A stretch of 64,000 nucleotides of DNA from MPNO01 sp965200535 (GCA_965200535.1 CBDAUF010000002.1:124001-188000), one strand, 5' to 3'. Shown: positions 52,103 through 62,209, counted from the first letter of the stretch. Numbers and translations: made by a program. The notes: generated by a model from the letters alone, not told the origin.

Positions 52103-52763
52103 TCTTCGCTCCGATTACTGTCATCGACACGCCGTGATGCCGGAGCGTCCAGGCTCACGATCCCCGCCACGCGCGAGTATCGCCGTCGGTATTCTCGGAG
52201 AAGCTTGGATACGGGATACCCTTTCGCAGACTGCATGACGCGGGGATTTCGGGCGCCTCTCACCATGCACGCCCGCTTCCTTTGCGGCATGGTGCTTTCG
52301 ACCGAGTGGGAGGGTAAGGTCACCGGAAAATGGCTGTCCGGTGATACGATGGCGCCGCGCGGCACTTGGCGTCTCTTCGTCGACTGGATTGTCACGGTGT
52401 GACGCGGGTATGGAGAAAGGCTGCACAGTGAACGATTTTCCCGGACCGGTGGCCGACGCGGCTTCGCCCCGGCTGTTCGTCCATCCGGCAACGGGGCAAT
52501 AGGCGGCGGTGGACCGGGCCGATCTCCGCTCCTTCGTCCCCGGTCGATCACGGATAGCCGGAATCACCGTCGACGGCGATGTCCATGCGGGGCTGTTCTC
52601 CCTCCGACCTCAAGGTACGCTCGCTGCGGCGATGGCCGCCGCAAGGGCGCTTGGGGACCGGATGTCGTTTTCAGAGCACCGACGCACGCATTTCCCCGTG
52701 AGCTCAAAGATGTGGCGGCGCTGGCAGAACACCGAGCTCTGTCTGGAGAAACACGGGCTCCGC
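52103..52763. other. No gene recognised
   Basis: About 660 bp with several short frames (52205-52402 and 52509-52796 on the plus strand) but no recognisable protein, codon pattern or ribosome site. Likely decayed DNA between the LLM gene and the IS5 fragment. Confidence 0.4.
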
Positions 52764-52874
52764 CTAGGTTGTGGCCTCATTAAATCTGATCCATAGCCTT
52801 ATGGAGGCAAGAGCGAGTGCTGTGAGGCAGTTTCTTGCGAGTTTGTGGTAGCGTGTGGCGATAGCACGGTAACT
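52764..52874 (-). pseudogene. IS5-family transposase C-terminal fragment
   Basis: The minus frame YRAIATRYHKLARNCLTALA then LASIRLWIRFNE before a stop matches the last helix of IS5-type transposases (YRxIATRYxKLAxNFLA). Nothing upstream remains of the catalytic part. Confidence 0.7.
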
Positions 52875-52906
52875 GCTCGTCTCTGCCTGGCTCTCGGGTC
52901 CGGCAA

Positions 52907-53119
52907 TCAAGCGAACATCAAGCGCTCACCTTTGGGTTCAGGCACGGGTCGTCCCAACTCCCGAGCAGTGTCGATCCAGAACCGCATCGCATCGTTGATG
53001 TTTCGCAACGCAGTTTCCGGATCGTCCCCATGCGCCACGCAGCCCGGTAACTCGGGCACCTCCGCGATGAACGTCCGATCCTCATTGCTCCAGTGGATAA
53101 TGATCTCGTACTTATACAT
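52907..53119 (-). CDS. hicB: HicB-family antitoxin
   Basis: A 70-aa HicB: IIHWSNEDRTFIAEVPELPG and CVAHGDDPETALRNINDAMR, the degraded RNase H fold of the antitoxin. The start overlaps the last base of hicA's stop codon region. This short form lacks a C-terminal DNA-binding domain, so repression may need another factor. Confidence 0.88.
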   Translation of the reverse strand: MYKYEIIIHWSNEDRTFIAEVPELPGCVAHGDDPETALRNINDAMRFWIDTARELGRPVPEPKGERLMFA

Positions 53120-53373
53120 CAGTCACCCTCTCCCAGCTTGTACTTCAGGATCAATTGCCGAACCTGCCTTACCTGATAGATTTTGGCATTTCCACGCTGG
53201 TTCTGCAGATTGACGATTTCCGCAATGCCCTCTTTGTTGAACAAGTGGTGGCTTCCCCGTATCCGCTCAGAAAAACCCAGATACTGCATCAGAGTGCGCA
53301 GGTCGACGAAACGGATGTTCGCATCCGACCGGCCGCGAAGGATGATCTGCAGCAACCGCTCATGCCGGTTCAT
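53119..53373 (-). CDS. hicA: HicA-family toxin
   Basis: An 84-aa protein in the HicA position: DANIRFVDLRTLMQYLGFSE and RIRGSHHLFNKEGIAEIVNL, with the catalytic His in GSHH. It is a double-stranded-RNA-binding-fold mRNA interferase. Toxin-first order with hicB. The pair looks complete. Confidence 0.88.
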   Translation of the reverse strand: MNRHERLLQIILRGRSDANIRFVDLRTLMQYLGFSERIRGSHHLFNKEGIAEIVNLQNQRGNAKIYQVRQVRQLILKYKLGEGD

Positions 53374-53964
53374 CAGCTACGGCCGTCAACTGCGCCCCGT
53401 CAGAGGTTGCGCCCGTTGTCGAGACCACGTTGCTCCAGGGGCGCCACGGGTTTCGTCCTGGCAAACGCTGCCGCGGAACATAGCGACAGTCCGGTTGGTG
53501 GGATGGCCGCGTTCGTCAAGCTCCCAGTGATGCGCCGTGCATTCGTATGGCGAGTTCAAGGATCGGACTGTCGAAGAACCGGTCACTGGCATCCATGTCA
53601 ATTTACGATCCCGATCCAGAAGGCATGACGCAACGAGGCCATCGACCGCGCACTCCGCGATGCGGAGAGCCAATGTAGCCGGTTGTGACCCGCAGGCAAG
53701 CTTGCTTGCGGATTGTTTCCTTTTGATTCTCGCCGGGCATTTGGCTCCATTTCAGCGTAGGAGGACAGGCAGGTGCGCCTCGACCTCCATCCCCGGCGCC
53801 GTGACCGCGGCGGACACCGAGGCCGCAGACCTCGTGTGCGGCTTCCGGGTCCAGCGCTTGTGCGAACGAACCCTGTATCTGTCATCCAGCTTGTTCCGCA
53901 CCTGTTGAGGATTTCATCCGCCCGGTCAGCACGCTCATGCCGGTTCAGGATCCGGTGGGTTTTA
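53374..53964. other. Degraded region before the second relaxase module
   Basis: No intact gene. On the minus strand near 53780-53880 a linker-like sequence (KPHTRSAASVSAAVTAP) matches the S24 repressor relic at 41.2 kb. That suggests both relaxase modules once had the same repressor gene beside them. Confidence 0.4.
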
Positions 53965-56900
53965 TTGATCTGATCGAAATCCTGGGTTGCGATACGCATT
54001 TGTTCGTCTTATGTTCCAATCAATGAAACCGACGAGAACGTCGGTGAATCCCCCGAAAACAACCCCATGACCCGGCTCCCGCCGGGCAGGGTCATGTGCC
54101 GACAATGGCCACAGCGAGGAGAACGACGGGTTGGCAGCCCACGCATATCGCGAACGCCGCACCGGATGGAGGATCGTTCTCGACCCCGACCTGTGGCTGC
54201 AGGTCCTTGCTTTCAGGGTGGCGGGAACGATCCTGATGGCGTTCCTCGCCTGCACGGTCGCGCTGGTGCGCGACACCACGGGTCATGACTGGTATGCGTC
54301 CCGCAAGCTGACGTTCGCGGAACTCCTGATCGCCTTCGATTTCGACGAGCGCGTATCGGTGGAATACCGGAAGCGGTACGGCACGGTGGTGACCCTGACG
54401 CGCGGCGATCTCGTGGACAATGGCGATGCGCTGCTGGCGCGCGATCATCTCCGCCGCACGGCGGCAGGGGCGCTGGAACTGGGCGCCTTCTGCGGTTTCG
54501 TCAGCGCCCTGTTGTGTGTGGCGCTGATGCGCCTGTCGCAGAACGCGGAGCGGGTCCGGCACGGTCCACCGGCGCGGCCTGCGCATCTCGAGCCGCCGAA
54601 AGGGTATCGGCGGGTTCCCGGGCGCCCGGGGTTCCTGGAGCCGATACCCGTGGCCTCGGGGTCTGCCGGCGCATCGGAGGAGCGGCCGTCCGAAACCGGA
54701 GCCGGCCCGCCGGGACCGCCGGTTGCCGGTGGAACCGGGATGTCGGCTCCCGCACCGGCGAACCGGTCGCCCGCATCCGGGTCTCCCCGCCCCGGGGGAA
54801 CGGAACCCGCCGTCACAAGGCAAAGCGAAACGGCCGGCGGCAAGGACCGCGCGGAGTCTGCCCGACGCGGCCGGAGGAAGCGGACCTACGGGCGCTGGAT
54901 CTGATGGTCGCCTCGATCGGCGCGGTGGCAAGCCCGTCCCAGGGTGCGAGCTACTACGAAAGGGACGGCTACTACGCCAGGGACGACCCCGAGCACCGCG
55001 CCGCCAGCGCCTGGGCGGGCCGGGGTGCGGCGGAACTCGGCCTCCGGGGCCCGGTGGAACCCGACATCTTCAAGGCGGTGCTGGAGGGGGAGGTCCCCGA
55101 CGGCTCCGGGCGGCGTCTCGGCCGCCGGATCGGCGACGGCGAGGTCCACCACCGTCCCGGCCGCGACCTGACCTTGAGCGCCCCGAAGTCCGTCTCCCTC
55201 GCCGCGCTCGTCGGCGGCGATGCGCGCATCGTCGAGGCCCACGACCGGGCCGCCGGCCGCGCCCTCGACTGGTTCGAGAGGGACGCCGCCGAGACCCGCA
55301 TGAAGGACCCCGGGAGCGGGCGCATGGTCCGGACCGGGGATCAGAAGACGGTGGTCGCCACCTTCCGGCACGAGACCTCCCGGAACCTCGATCCGGCGTT
55401 GCACACCCATTCGGTGATCGCCAACATGCTGCGAGGCGGCGACGGCAAGTGGCGCACCATGGCCAACGAGAGCCTCTATGCCTCGAAGATGCTGCTGGGG
55501 GCGCTCTACCGGAGCGAACTCGCCGGTGAACTGGCGAAGCTCGGCTACGGCATCGAGAAGACCCATGCCGACGGGCGCTTCGAGATCGCGGGCGTGTCGA
55601 GACAGGTTGTGGAGGCATTCTCCACACGCCGTGCCGAGATCGAGGCGGCGATGGAGGATCGCGGGCTCGGGTCCACGGCGGAGAACCAGCATCTGGCCCG
55701 CCGCGCGGCGCTGATGACGCGGGCGGCGAAACGCGACATCGACCGCGGGGCGCTGCACGAAACCTGGACGAGGCAGGCCACCGATCTCGGCTTCGATGCG
55801 AAGGTGCTGGTCGCCTCGGCGATGGAGCGGGGCCGCGATGCGGTCCACATGGGCCGGGATGCGGGGCAGGACCGGGGACCGAACGGCACGCAGATGGCCG
55901 ACCTCGGCCCGCTGTTCGCCCATGCCGCCGCGAAGATCGATCCGGCCCGCGAGGCGGTGGACTGGGCGCTGGACCATCTGTCGGAGCGCGACGCGGTGTT
56001 CGCCAGGACCGACCTGCTCGCCGCCGCTCTCGCGTTCAGTCCCGGCGCGGCGTCGATCGGGGCTGTCGAGCGGGCCGTCGCCGATCTCAGGCGCGAAGGC
56101 CGCCTGCACGACGCCCCGGCGCTGGAAGGAGGAAACGGTCTCACCACCGACAAGGCGGTGGCCGGGGAGCGCGAGACGATCGCGCTGATGCGGAGCGGCC
56201 AGGGCCGGGGAAGCGCGCCGATGCGCGGCTGGACGGTGGATCGCCACCTCAGGAAGGGACCGCTCACGGCCGGGCAGAGGGAGGCGGTGAAGCTGATCCT
56301 GAGCGAGAAGGACCGTACGGTCGGCGTACAGGGCTATGCCGGGACCGGCAAGACGCGGATGCTCGACCGCGCCCGGGCGCTGGCGGAGAAGAAGGGGTTC
56401 CGCGTGGCGGGCCTCGCGCCCTCGGCTTCGGCGGTGCGCACGCTGGCGGCGGAATCGGGTATCGAGAGCGAGACCTTGCAGCGCTTTCTCGCGAGAAACG
56501 CGGGCGTCGCCGAAGGCAGGCTCACCGGAAAGGGCGCCAGGGAAATGCGCGCCGCGTTCGCGAAGACGATCCTCGTCGTCGACGAGGGCTCTCTCGCCTC
56601 CACCGTTCAGGCCCGCGACCTGCTCAGGATCGCGCGCGAACTGCGCATCCCGAAGCTGGTGCTGGTCGGCGATACCAAACAACTCGACGCCGTCGATGCC
56701 GGCAAGCCCTTCGCACAGTTGCAGGCCGCCGGCATGAAGACCGCCGTGATGGACGAGATCCTGCGCCAGCGCGATCCCGACCTGAAGGCCGCCTTCGAAG
56801 CGAGCCTCACGGGGGAGATCGGCAAGGCGTTCGAGAAGCTCGGCTCCAACGTCGCCGAGGTGAACCCCGACAACATCGCCGGCGCGGTCGCCGCGCGCTG

Positions 56901-57621
56901 GCTGAAACTCTCGCCCGAAGAGCGCGAGCGCACCGGGGTCATGGCCCCCAGCCATGAGCTTTGCGAGGGCATCAACGCTCATATCCGCGAGCGCCTGGCC
57001 CGCGAAGGCCGTATCGCCGGACCGCGCCTGCAAACTCAGAGGCTGGTCTCGAAGGGCTACACCAATGCAGAGAGAGCGCTGGCGCCGAACTACACGCCGG
57101 GCGATGTCGTCGCCTTCCACCGCCCCTACAAGCGCCTCGGCGTCGAAAAGGGCGACGAACGCCGCGTCGAGAAGGTCGATCATGCAAGGCGCATCGTTCA
57201 TATCGAAGGCCCGAACGGCGAAACCGTCGCATGGAAACCGTCGGAAATCGGCGGGCGGCGGGGCGGCACCGAGGTCTACCGCACCGAAACCGTCGAGCTT
57301 CGCGCCGGCGACCGCATCCGATGGACACGCAACGACAAGGGTCTCGGGCTCGTCAACAGCGGCACTGCCGAAGTTCTGGGCGTTCGCAACGGCCGGGTGA
57401 CGTTCATGCTGGAGGAAGGCCGCAAGCTCACCCTGACCCCGGGCGATCCGCAGCTGCGCCATCTCGACCACGCGTGGGCCTCGACGGTGCATGCGTATCA
57501 GGGGCGCACAGTGGACAATGTCATCGCCGCGATGGAGGCGAACCATCCCCACCTGACCACGGCCAAGGCGTTCTATGTCGAGATCAGCCGCGCGCGCGAC
57601 CGGGCGGAACTGGTCACCGAC
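53965..57621 (+). repeat. Inner inverted duplication, copy 2
   Basis: Reverse-complement partner of 36409-40065 (coordinate sum 94030). It starts at TTGATCTGATC and ends within the TraA 3' end after the codons for LVTD, where the two genes take different tails. Confidence 0.93.
54131..54904 (+). CDS. TraD-like coupling protein lacking its ATPase domain (copy 2)
   Basis: Identical in sequence to the gene at 39126-39899: two membrane segments with the TraD N-terminal domain, a Pro/Gly-rich linker and the TYGRWI end, but no Walker motifs. Stop overlaps the relaxase ATG (TGATG). Since both copies share the deletion, it was present before duplication. Confidence 0.65.
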   Translation: MAAHAYRERRTGWRIVLDPDLWLQVLAFRVAGTILMAFLACTVALVRDTTGHDWYASRKLTFAELLIAFDFDERVSVEYRKRYGTVVTLTRGDLVDNGDALLARDHLRRTAAGALELGAFCGFVSALLCVALMRLSQNAERVRHGPPARPAHLEPPKGYRRVPGRPGFLEPIPVASGSAGASEERPSETGAGPPGPPVAGGTGMSAPAPANRSPASGSPRPGGTEPAVTRQSETAGGKDRAESARRGRRKRTYGRWI

Positions 57622-57891
57622 GATACGGAGGCGCTCAAGGAACGGCTCGAAGCGGTCACCGGCGAGCGCCTCTCCGCCCTCGAAGGCATCGGAGAGAGTG
57701 TCCGGCCGGAGCATGAACGCGAGCATGAGAGGGACGAGAAAGCGCTGCCCGACCGTGAACGGCCAAGCCCCGAGGCATCCGCGCCGCCTCCGCCGGAGAG
57801 GGAAATCGAGCCGACCCCGTCACGGGGCAAGACGCCGGAACCCGAACCGCCCGTTCGCGAGAAGCGTATCGAGATGGATTTCGGACTCTGA
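54904..57891 (+). CDS. traA: MobF-family conjugative relaxase/helicase (copy 2, full-length tail)
   Basis: A 995-aa relaxase, identical to copy 1 up to about residue 906. Relaxase Tyr pairs at 17-18 and 23-24, His cluster near 166, Walker A near 477, helicase motif near 860. The tail here is longer: a helical stretch TEALKERLEAVTGERLSALE, a charged HEREHERDEKALPDRE and the end REKRIEMDFGL. In copy 1 about 46 residues of this stretch are deleted, so copy 2 is the better candidate for a working enzyme. Confidence 0.92.
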   Translation: MVASIGAVASPSQGASYYERDGYYARDDPEHRAASAWAGRGAAELGLRGPVEPDIFKAVLEGEVPDGSGRRLGRRIGDGEVHHRPGRDLTLSAPKSVSLAALVGGDARIVEAHDRAAGRALDWFERDAAETRMKDPGSGRMVRTGDQKTVVATFRHETSRNLDPALHTHSVIANMLRGGDGKWRTMANESLYASKMLLGALYRSELAGELAKLGYGIEKTHADGRFEIAGVSRQVVEAFSTRRAEIEAAMEDRGLGSTAENQHLARRAALMTRAAKRDIDRGALHETWTRQATDLGFDAKVLVASAMERGRDAVHMGRDAGQDRGPNGTQMADLGPLFAHAAAKIDPAREAVDWALDHLSERDAVFARTDLLAAALAFSPGAASIGAVERAVADLRREGRLHDAPALEGGNGLTTDKAVAGERETIALMRSGQGRGSAPMRGWTVDRHLRKGPLTAGQREAVKLILSEKDRTVGVQGYAGTGKTRMLDRARALAEKKGFRVAGLAPSASAVRTLAAESGIESETLQRFLARNAGVAEGRLTGKGAREMRAAFAKTILVVDEGSLASTVQARDLLRIARELRIPKLVLVGDTKQLDAVDAGKPFAQLQAAGMKTAVMDEILRQRDPDLKAAFEASLTGEIGKAFEKLGSNVAEVNPDNIAGAVAARWLKLSPEERERTGVMAPSHELCEGINAHIRERLAREGRIAGPRLQTQRLVSKGYTNAERALAPNYTPGDVVAFHRPYKRLGVEKGDERRVEKVDHARRIVHIEGPNGETVAWKPSEIGGRRGGTEVYRTETVELRAGDRIRWTRNDKGLGLVNSGTAEVLGVRNGRVTFMLEEGRKLTLTPGDPQLRHLDHAWASTVHAYQGRTVDNVIAAMEANHPHLTTAKAFYVEISRARDRAELVTDDTEALKERLEAVTGERLSALEGIGESVRPEHEREHERDEKALPDRERPSPEASAPPPPEREIEPTPSRGKTPEPEPPVREKRIEMDFGL

Positions 57892-57922
57892 GCACAAAGC
57901 GATCATGCCAGTTTCCGCTCGA

Positions 57923-59212
57923 TCACGGCATCGATCGATACCATCGTCCGGCTTCGAAAGAACGAGGCTCTGCTTCCCAACGGTCCAGACCGGGACGCCA
58001 ATAGCTGCCGAGGCCGATCTGATAGCTGTCGTCAAGGGTCGGCGTCTGCTCGATGGCTCGCTGGTACGTCCGCGGCCAATCGGCCACCTGTTCCCGGGCG
58101 AACCATCCCAGCGCTACCAGAGCGGCTCGTTCCCCCTCGCTCAATTCGCGAAGCCTGGCCGCCACGCGCGCATAAGAGGGCAACTCGAAATCTCTCGCGA
58201 TGTCGGAGGATGACCGGACCTGTAGCCTTCTGCTTGCGGACCTGCCGCTGCGAGCGGCACGCTTCTCGACATCGCCCTTCCACGCCGCGTGGGCCTCGCT
58301 CAAATCCTCCACCTTGGCCCGGGTGATTGCGGGAGGCGGATCGCGTTTCGCCTCCGTCTCCTCGATCCATTTGATTATGTGCTGCCGTTCTTCACGCAAG
58401 CTGTCGAGATCGCGGTCGGCCGGGCGGCGCTCCTTCATTGCCAGCGGCCACATCGGAAACGACCAGTGCCAGACAATCAACTGGGCGGACGGTTCATCGA
58501 CAGCGTTGTAATGGAATGCGAGCCGGTCCAGCGTATCGACGATCAGGCCGCGTAGGCATTCGCGATCCGTGCCGGGCTCGGGCTTGAATCCCCTCCAGAC
58601 AGCGGCGATCTCAGCGAGGCCATCGGCTGAACCGGCACCCGCTTCGGCGAGAGCCTGGATGAGCTTGACGCACTCCGGCGCGGTGTATTCCGATGAAAGA
58701 GAGGGCTGATCGTCGGGAGCCAGCCAAAAATAACCGCCAGCCTCATCAGTAACGTCGCGTACATAGTCGACGTACATCGCTTGTTCCCGCTCTGCGGAAA
58801 TATCGTTCCGAAATATCCAGTCAATGCCGTTTGGGCCGTCGAGATACCAGGGGCGGCACTCGCGCTCGACCAGTTCCGACAGTTCCCCGAACGATGCGAT
58901 CCTGGGGTACGAGCACGTCATGGCGTAGATGCGTTTGGCAACATGGCCGTAGAAACGCCTGAGTATCGGCTCTCGTCCGTCGAAATCGCGCGGACAGCGC
59001 ACGAAGTCGATGAGAATCAGAAACTTTGCAGCCTCTTCCTCTGCAAAGCCGCACATGATTTCAGAAGCACGGAGATCTCCGTCCCGATGAAGGCGACAGG
59101 CGGTATTCTCCAGACGGGCTGCATTGTCGACGATGAGCGCCATGCCATCGGACAAGTTCTCGAAGAGATCGGGATCTGAAAGAGTTTCCAGATGACCGAT
59201 AGCGCGTCTCAT
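57923..59212 (-). CDS. AbiV-like (HEPN) protein with DUF3775-like C-terminus
   Basis: A 429-aa protein. Residues 20-80 have the AbiV pattern: LSDGMALIVDNAARLENTAC and SEIMCGFAEEEAAKFLILID, a HEPN-type helical domain of phage abortive-infection proteins. The C-terminal 80 residues, LSEGERAALVALGWFAREQV and YQIGLGSYWRPGLDRWE, resemble DUF3775. Such a combination suggests a sensor plus HEPN nuclease. It is convergent with traA, 31 bp apart, so it is cargo of this module and is absent from the other copy. Confidence 0.65.
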   Translation of the reverse strand: MRRAIGHLETLSDPDLFENLSDGMALIVDNAARLENTACRLHRDGDLRASEIMCGFAEEEAAKFLILIDFVRCPRDFDGREPILRRFYGHVAKRIYAMTCSYPRIASFGELSELVERECRPWYLDGPNGIDWIFRNDISAEREQAMYVDYVRDVTDEAGGYFWLAPDDQPSLSSEYTAPECVKLIQALAEAGAGSADGLAEIAAVWRGFKPEPGTDRECLRGLIVDTLDRLAFHYNAVDEPSAQLIVWHWSFPMWPLAMKERRPADRDLDSLREERQHIIKWIEETEAKRDPPPAITRAKVEDLSEAHAAWKGDVEKRAARSGRSASRRLQVRSSSDIARDFELPSYARVAARLRELSEGERAALVALGWFAREQVADWPRTYQRAIEQTPTLDDSYQIGLGSYWRPGLDRWEAEPRSFEAGRWYRSMP

Positions 59213-59315
59213 TCCAGCCTTCCTGTCGGAGGCAGTTCCCGTGCGTGCATGTCAGTTTTCGTCTCCAATGGTAATGCACCAGAGAGGGATCTGGACGATC
59301 TGGCAACGGGTCTCT

Positions 59316-59702
59316 TCACGTCAGATCCTCATCCATCGTCTCTTTCATCGCCTCGCGGGCGGCGGCGATGAGGTCGTCGAGTTCTTTCTCCCGACGGGCG
59401 TCGAGCAATTCGTCCCGCCTGAGCGTGGCCATCATGTAGACGAAGCGGTAGATGGCCTCGATGAGCGCGGCGTGGCCCCTGGACAGGCTGGCCGGTGGAG
59501 GCTCGCCGAGACGGTCTTCGGCGGCGGCAAGTGCGCCTGATCGAACAAGCTCGCCGGCCGACAACCCGTGTCGCGCGGCGGCCCTCTCGATCAGTTTCCA
59601 TTCGGAATCGGAGAAGCGGATCGAGTGCGGCCGACGCGCATCGCTTCCGTTCGCGGCAGGTTTCTTCGCGGTTTCCGGAGCTTTCCGATCGCTTCGCGGC
59701 AT
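59316..59702 (-). CDS. Ribbon-helix-helix-type relaxosome accessory protein (copy 2)
   Basis: 128 aa, the same length and nearly the same sequence as the gene at 26970 (differences such as AANGSD for AGNGSD, ELVRSGAL for ELIRSGAL, and a DEDLT end). Because the copies differ while the flanking duplication is identical, this gene lies outside the recent duplication. Palindromes upstream at 59.85-60.18 kb are candidate binding sites. Confidence 0.75.
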   Translation of the reverse strand: MPRSDRKAPETAKKPAANGSDARRPHSIRFSDSEWKLIERAAARHGLSAGELVRSGALAAAEDRLGEPPPASLSRGHAALIEAIYRFVYMMATLRRDELLDARREKELDDLIAAAREAMKETMDEDLT

Positions 59703-59852
59703 CTTTCCTGCTTCTCCGGTCGATACGCGGGTCGGTCCCCGCCAGTTTTCTGCTCCGAGATCGAGCATCGGCCTCCCGTTTCCGGTCGAAACCGGGATAC
59801 CCGACGGGTCCGTCGAGACCTCTCGCAATCTCCCCGCCGGAGAGATTGGAGA

Positions 59853-60181
59853 ACCCCGACCGGGGTCGGACGGTTCACGGCGGGGTGTGTTCGGACCGTG
59901 TTCGGGCGCCGGGATTCCGCCCACACAGGGTAACACATCGTCACACGAGGCATGCCCGCGAGGCACCAATCTGGTGCTTTTCGTACCGGGGCGCAGTCTG
60001 GACTGCGCCCCGGTACGACAATCCCATGCATGCTCTGAGAATACGCTCGATCCGCGTTGCGCCCAGCGCTATTTGTCGTCATGTGTCGCAGTCTGGCGAC
60101 GCCAGGAGACGCCAGTCGCAGCATGCCGCAACTTGCACCATCGGTGCGTTCCGGTGTGTGGGCAAAACCCCGACCGGGGTC
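59853..60181. promoter_or_regulatory. Palindrome cluster upstream of the accessory gene (oriT or operator candidate)
   Basis: A 17-bp perfect inverted repeat CGTACCGGGGCGCAGTC (59982-59998) and its complement at 60001-60017 with a 2-bp centre. It is flanked by two identical 14-bp palindromes ACCCCGACCGGGGT at 59853-59866 and 60168-60181, and a GCACCA-ATC-TGGTGC hairpin at 59963-59977. No gene is convincing in this 600-bp gap. The layout suits a relaxosome binding site or an autoregulated operator. Confidence 0.5.
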
Positions 60182-60927
60182 CGAATGGCCATGTCCGCGG
60201 GGCATTTTCGATGGGGGATGGTCGCCGGCGTCTGCGGCGATTGGGAGCCGCCGCGGCGCTTGATGCGGCCGGGGGTGCGGCCGGAAGCGCAGGCCGCGGT
60301 GCAGGGCACACTGCCGGCGGTCGCGCGGGCGTCGATGGCGGCGGAGGTGAGGTGTCCGGTCCGGCTGGTGTGCGATCCGTGCCTCGGGCGCCAGACATCG
60401 CCGGTCTCTGCGCGGTAGGCGTCGGCTGCGGCATCGCGCATGGTCTCGAACGCGTCGCGCCGTGCGGCGAGGTTGTGCGCGCGGTCGGTGAGGAGTTCCA
60501 GTTCGCGGGACTTGATCTCGGTTCCGTCCTGGGCGCGGGCGAGGTCCTGCATCTCCGGGACGAGGCGGTCGGCGCCGCGGTCGAGCCTGCGGGTCTGTGC
60601 GTCGAGCATGTTGACGAAACCCCACAGCAGGCTCTCGCGTTCGTCGGCGAGCTGGGTTCCGTCGGGGGCGACGCCGTGGGCCAGGACGCGGAAGGCTTCG
60701 CCGATTGCATCGAGCGCATCGTCCTTGTCCCAGACCTCGCGGGGGTCGAACTCGCCGCGCTCGGGGGTTGCGCCGTAGAGGGCTGCGTGCTCGCAGACTG
60801 CCGCGGTGGCGGATGCGGCATGGCGTTCCTCGCTGCCGGTATCGCCAGCGTGGTTCCGGTCGAGGGTATCGGCATCGAAGCCGGCGCGTGCGAATGCGTC
60901 GCTCATGACGGTGTCGTTGGTGTTCAT
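60079..60927 (-). pseudogene. DUF2493 gene, SLOG half lost
   Basis: The mirrored copy of the gene at 23985 is identical from its start (60927) to SAAIDAR, where the duplication ends at 60324. The frame then runs into unrelated sequence and stops at 60079. The nucleotide-binding SLOG domain is missing, so only the helical domain remains. Confidence 0.75.
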
Positions 60928-60985
60928 GACGATTTCCAGATCTCGGGTTGCAGGGTTCGGAGCGAATGGACGGTCCGGCGGGGCA

Positions 60986-61321
60986 TCATTCATCGGCCCG
61001 CCGCGCCAGGACGCGGGAGGCCCATGCGGCGGCGCGTGCGAGGACATGGCCGTGACAAGGCAAGGGGTCGCACCAGCAGGCGAGCCAGCAGCCGTCGAGT
61101 TCCGCGAGGTCCATGAGCGGGATCCCGCCCGCCCGGATGCGGCGCCACAGGTCCTCGCGGTAGCGGGCGACGGCCTGCTCGCGGTTCTGACCGGGGCCGA
61201 TGCGGAAGGGGTTGCCCCATTTCGTGCGGCGGTCGATGAGCACGGTGTCGTTGCAGACGGTGCTATACGCGAACGCCTCGCGCAGTTCCGGTTCGCGCCT
61301 GAGGTTGACGACGGTTTCCAT
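60986..61321 (-). CDS. DUF4326 domain protein (copy 2)
   Basis: Identical to the 111-aa protein at 23591-23926, with TKWGNPFRIG and CWCDPLPCHGH. Confidence 0.85.
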   Translation of the reverse strand: METVVNLRREPELREAFAYSTVCNDTVLIDRRTKWGNPFRIGPGQNREQAVARYREDLWRRIRAGGIPLMDLAELDGCWLACWCDPLPCHGHVLARAAAWASRVLARRADE

Positions 61322-61650
61322 GAACTCCCTCCTCCTCGGGTCGGCTCGCCCGACCCTCTGCTCTCCTCTACCTCCCGCGCAGCGGAACGGCGGCGCCAGT
61401 CGGACGCGGAGCAGAGGCGCATCGAGAGCGGGAAGATCGCCGTTGAAGTCGCCGCCCTCGGGGACAGCGGCGACCAGCGCCGGCGGTAACCGCACGGACG
61501 CACCTTCGCGGTAGCGAGGGGCGAGCGCGGCGCCGGAAGCGGCAGGGCGCGGAGTGCGGGCTCGAGACCGGCTGCATGAGAACGGGGGCGGCCCCCTGCC
61601 GTAGATCGGGCAGGGGATCGCCCCCGATGGTGCGCGCCGGGATGGCGTCG
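61322..61650. other. Intergenic, mirrored, no gene recognised
   Basis: Mirror of 23262-23590; nothing recognised. Confidence 0.4.
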
Positions 61651-62106
61651 TCAGAAAGGAATGTCCGTCCCGTCGGTCTGCGCCGGAGCGTCCGCACCCG
61701 GCATGGCCGACCCGCTCACGGGCGCCTCGGCCGCGCCGTTGCCGTTCGCCCCGTTCGGCTTCTCGAGGAACTGGATCCGCCCGCCGGGGACCAGCAGGAT
61801 CTCGGTGGAGAAGCGGTCCGAGTCCTCGCCGTCCCGCTTCCAGCGCCGCGTCTGCAGCTTGCCCGCGACGTAGACCAGGCGGCCCTTCTTCGCGTGCTTC
61901 TCCAGCATGTCGATCAGCCCGTCCTGGAAGGTGACGACGCGGTGCCACTCGGTCTTGTCGATGCGCCCGCCGGAATTGCGATCCGTATAGCTCTCGTCGG
62001 TCGCCACGCTGAAATTGGCGACGCGGCCGCCCGATGCGAGATGGTTGACGACGACGTCGGCGCCGATGCGCCCGATCAGTTCCGCCCTGTTCAGTCCGAA
62101 AGCCAT
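61651..62106 (-). CDS. ssb: Single-stranded DNA-binding protein (copy 2)
   Basis: Identical to the SSB at 22806-23261, with OB fold and DIPF tip. Two identical ssb genes in inverted orientation. Confidence 0.92.
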   Translation of the reverse strand: MAFGLNRAELIGRIGADVVVNHLASGGRVANFSVATDESYTDRNSGGRIDKTEWHRVVTFQDGLIDMLEKHAKKGRLVYVAGKLQTRRWKRDGEDSDRFSTEILLVPGGRIQFLEKPNGANGNGAAEAPVSGSAMPGADAPAQTDGTDIPF

Positions 62107-62209
62107 GTCCGTTCTCCTCGGTATCTCGATGTTGACGATGGGTTGGCGAACGGACGGGAACCGGACCCTCTCTCCAGCCCCCTTCCGCTCACTTTTCTCA
62201 AGCCCTGCT

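Noticed and set aside
52205..52796. Two short plus-strand ORFs
   Set aside because: No family, no ribosome site and no support beyond being open; the second runs into an IS5 fragment on the opposite strand.
54886..57726. Long minus-strand open frame (about 946 codons)
   Set aside because: Same antisense shadow over the second traA copy.
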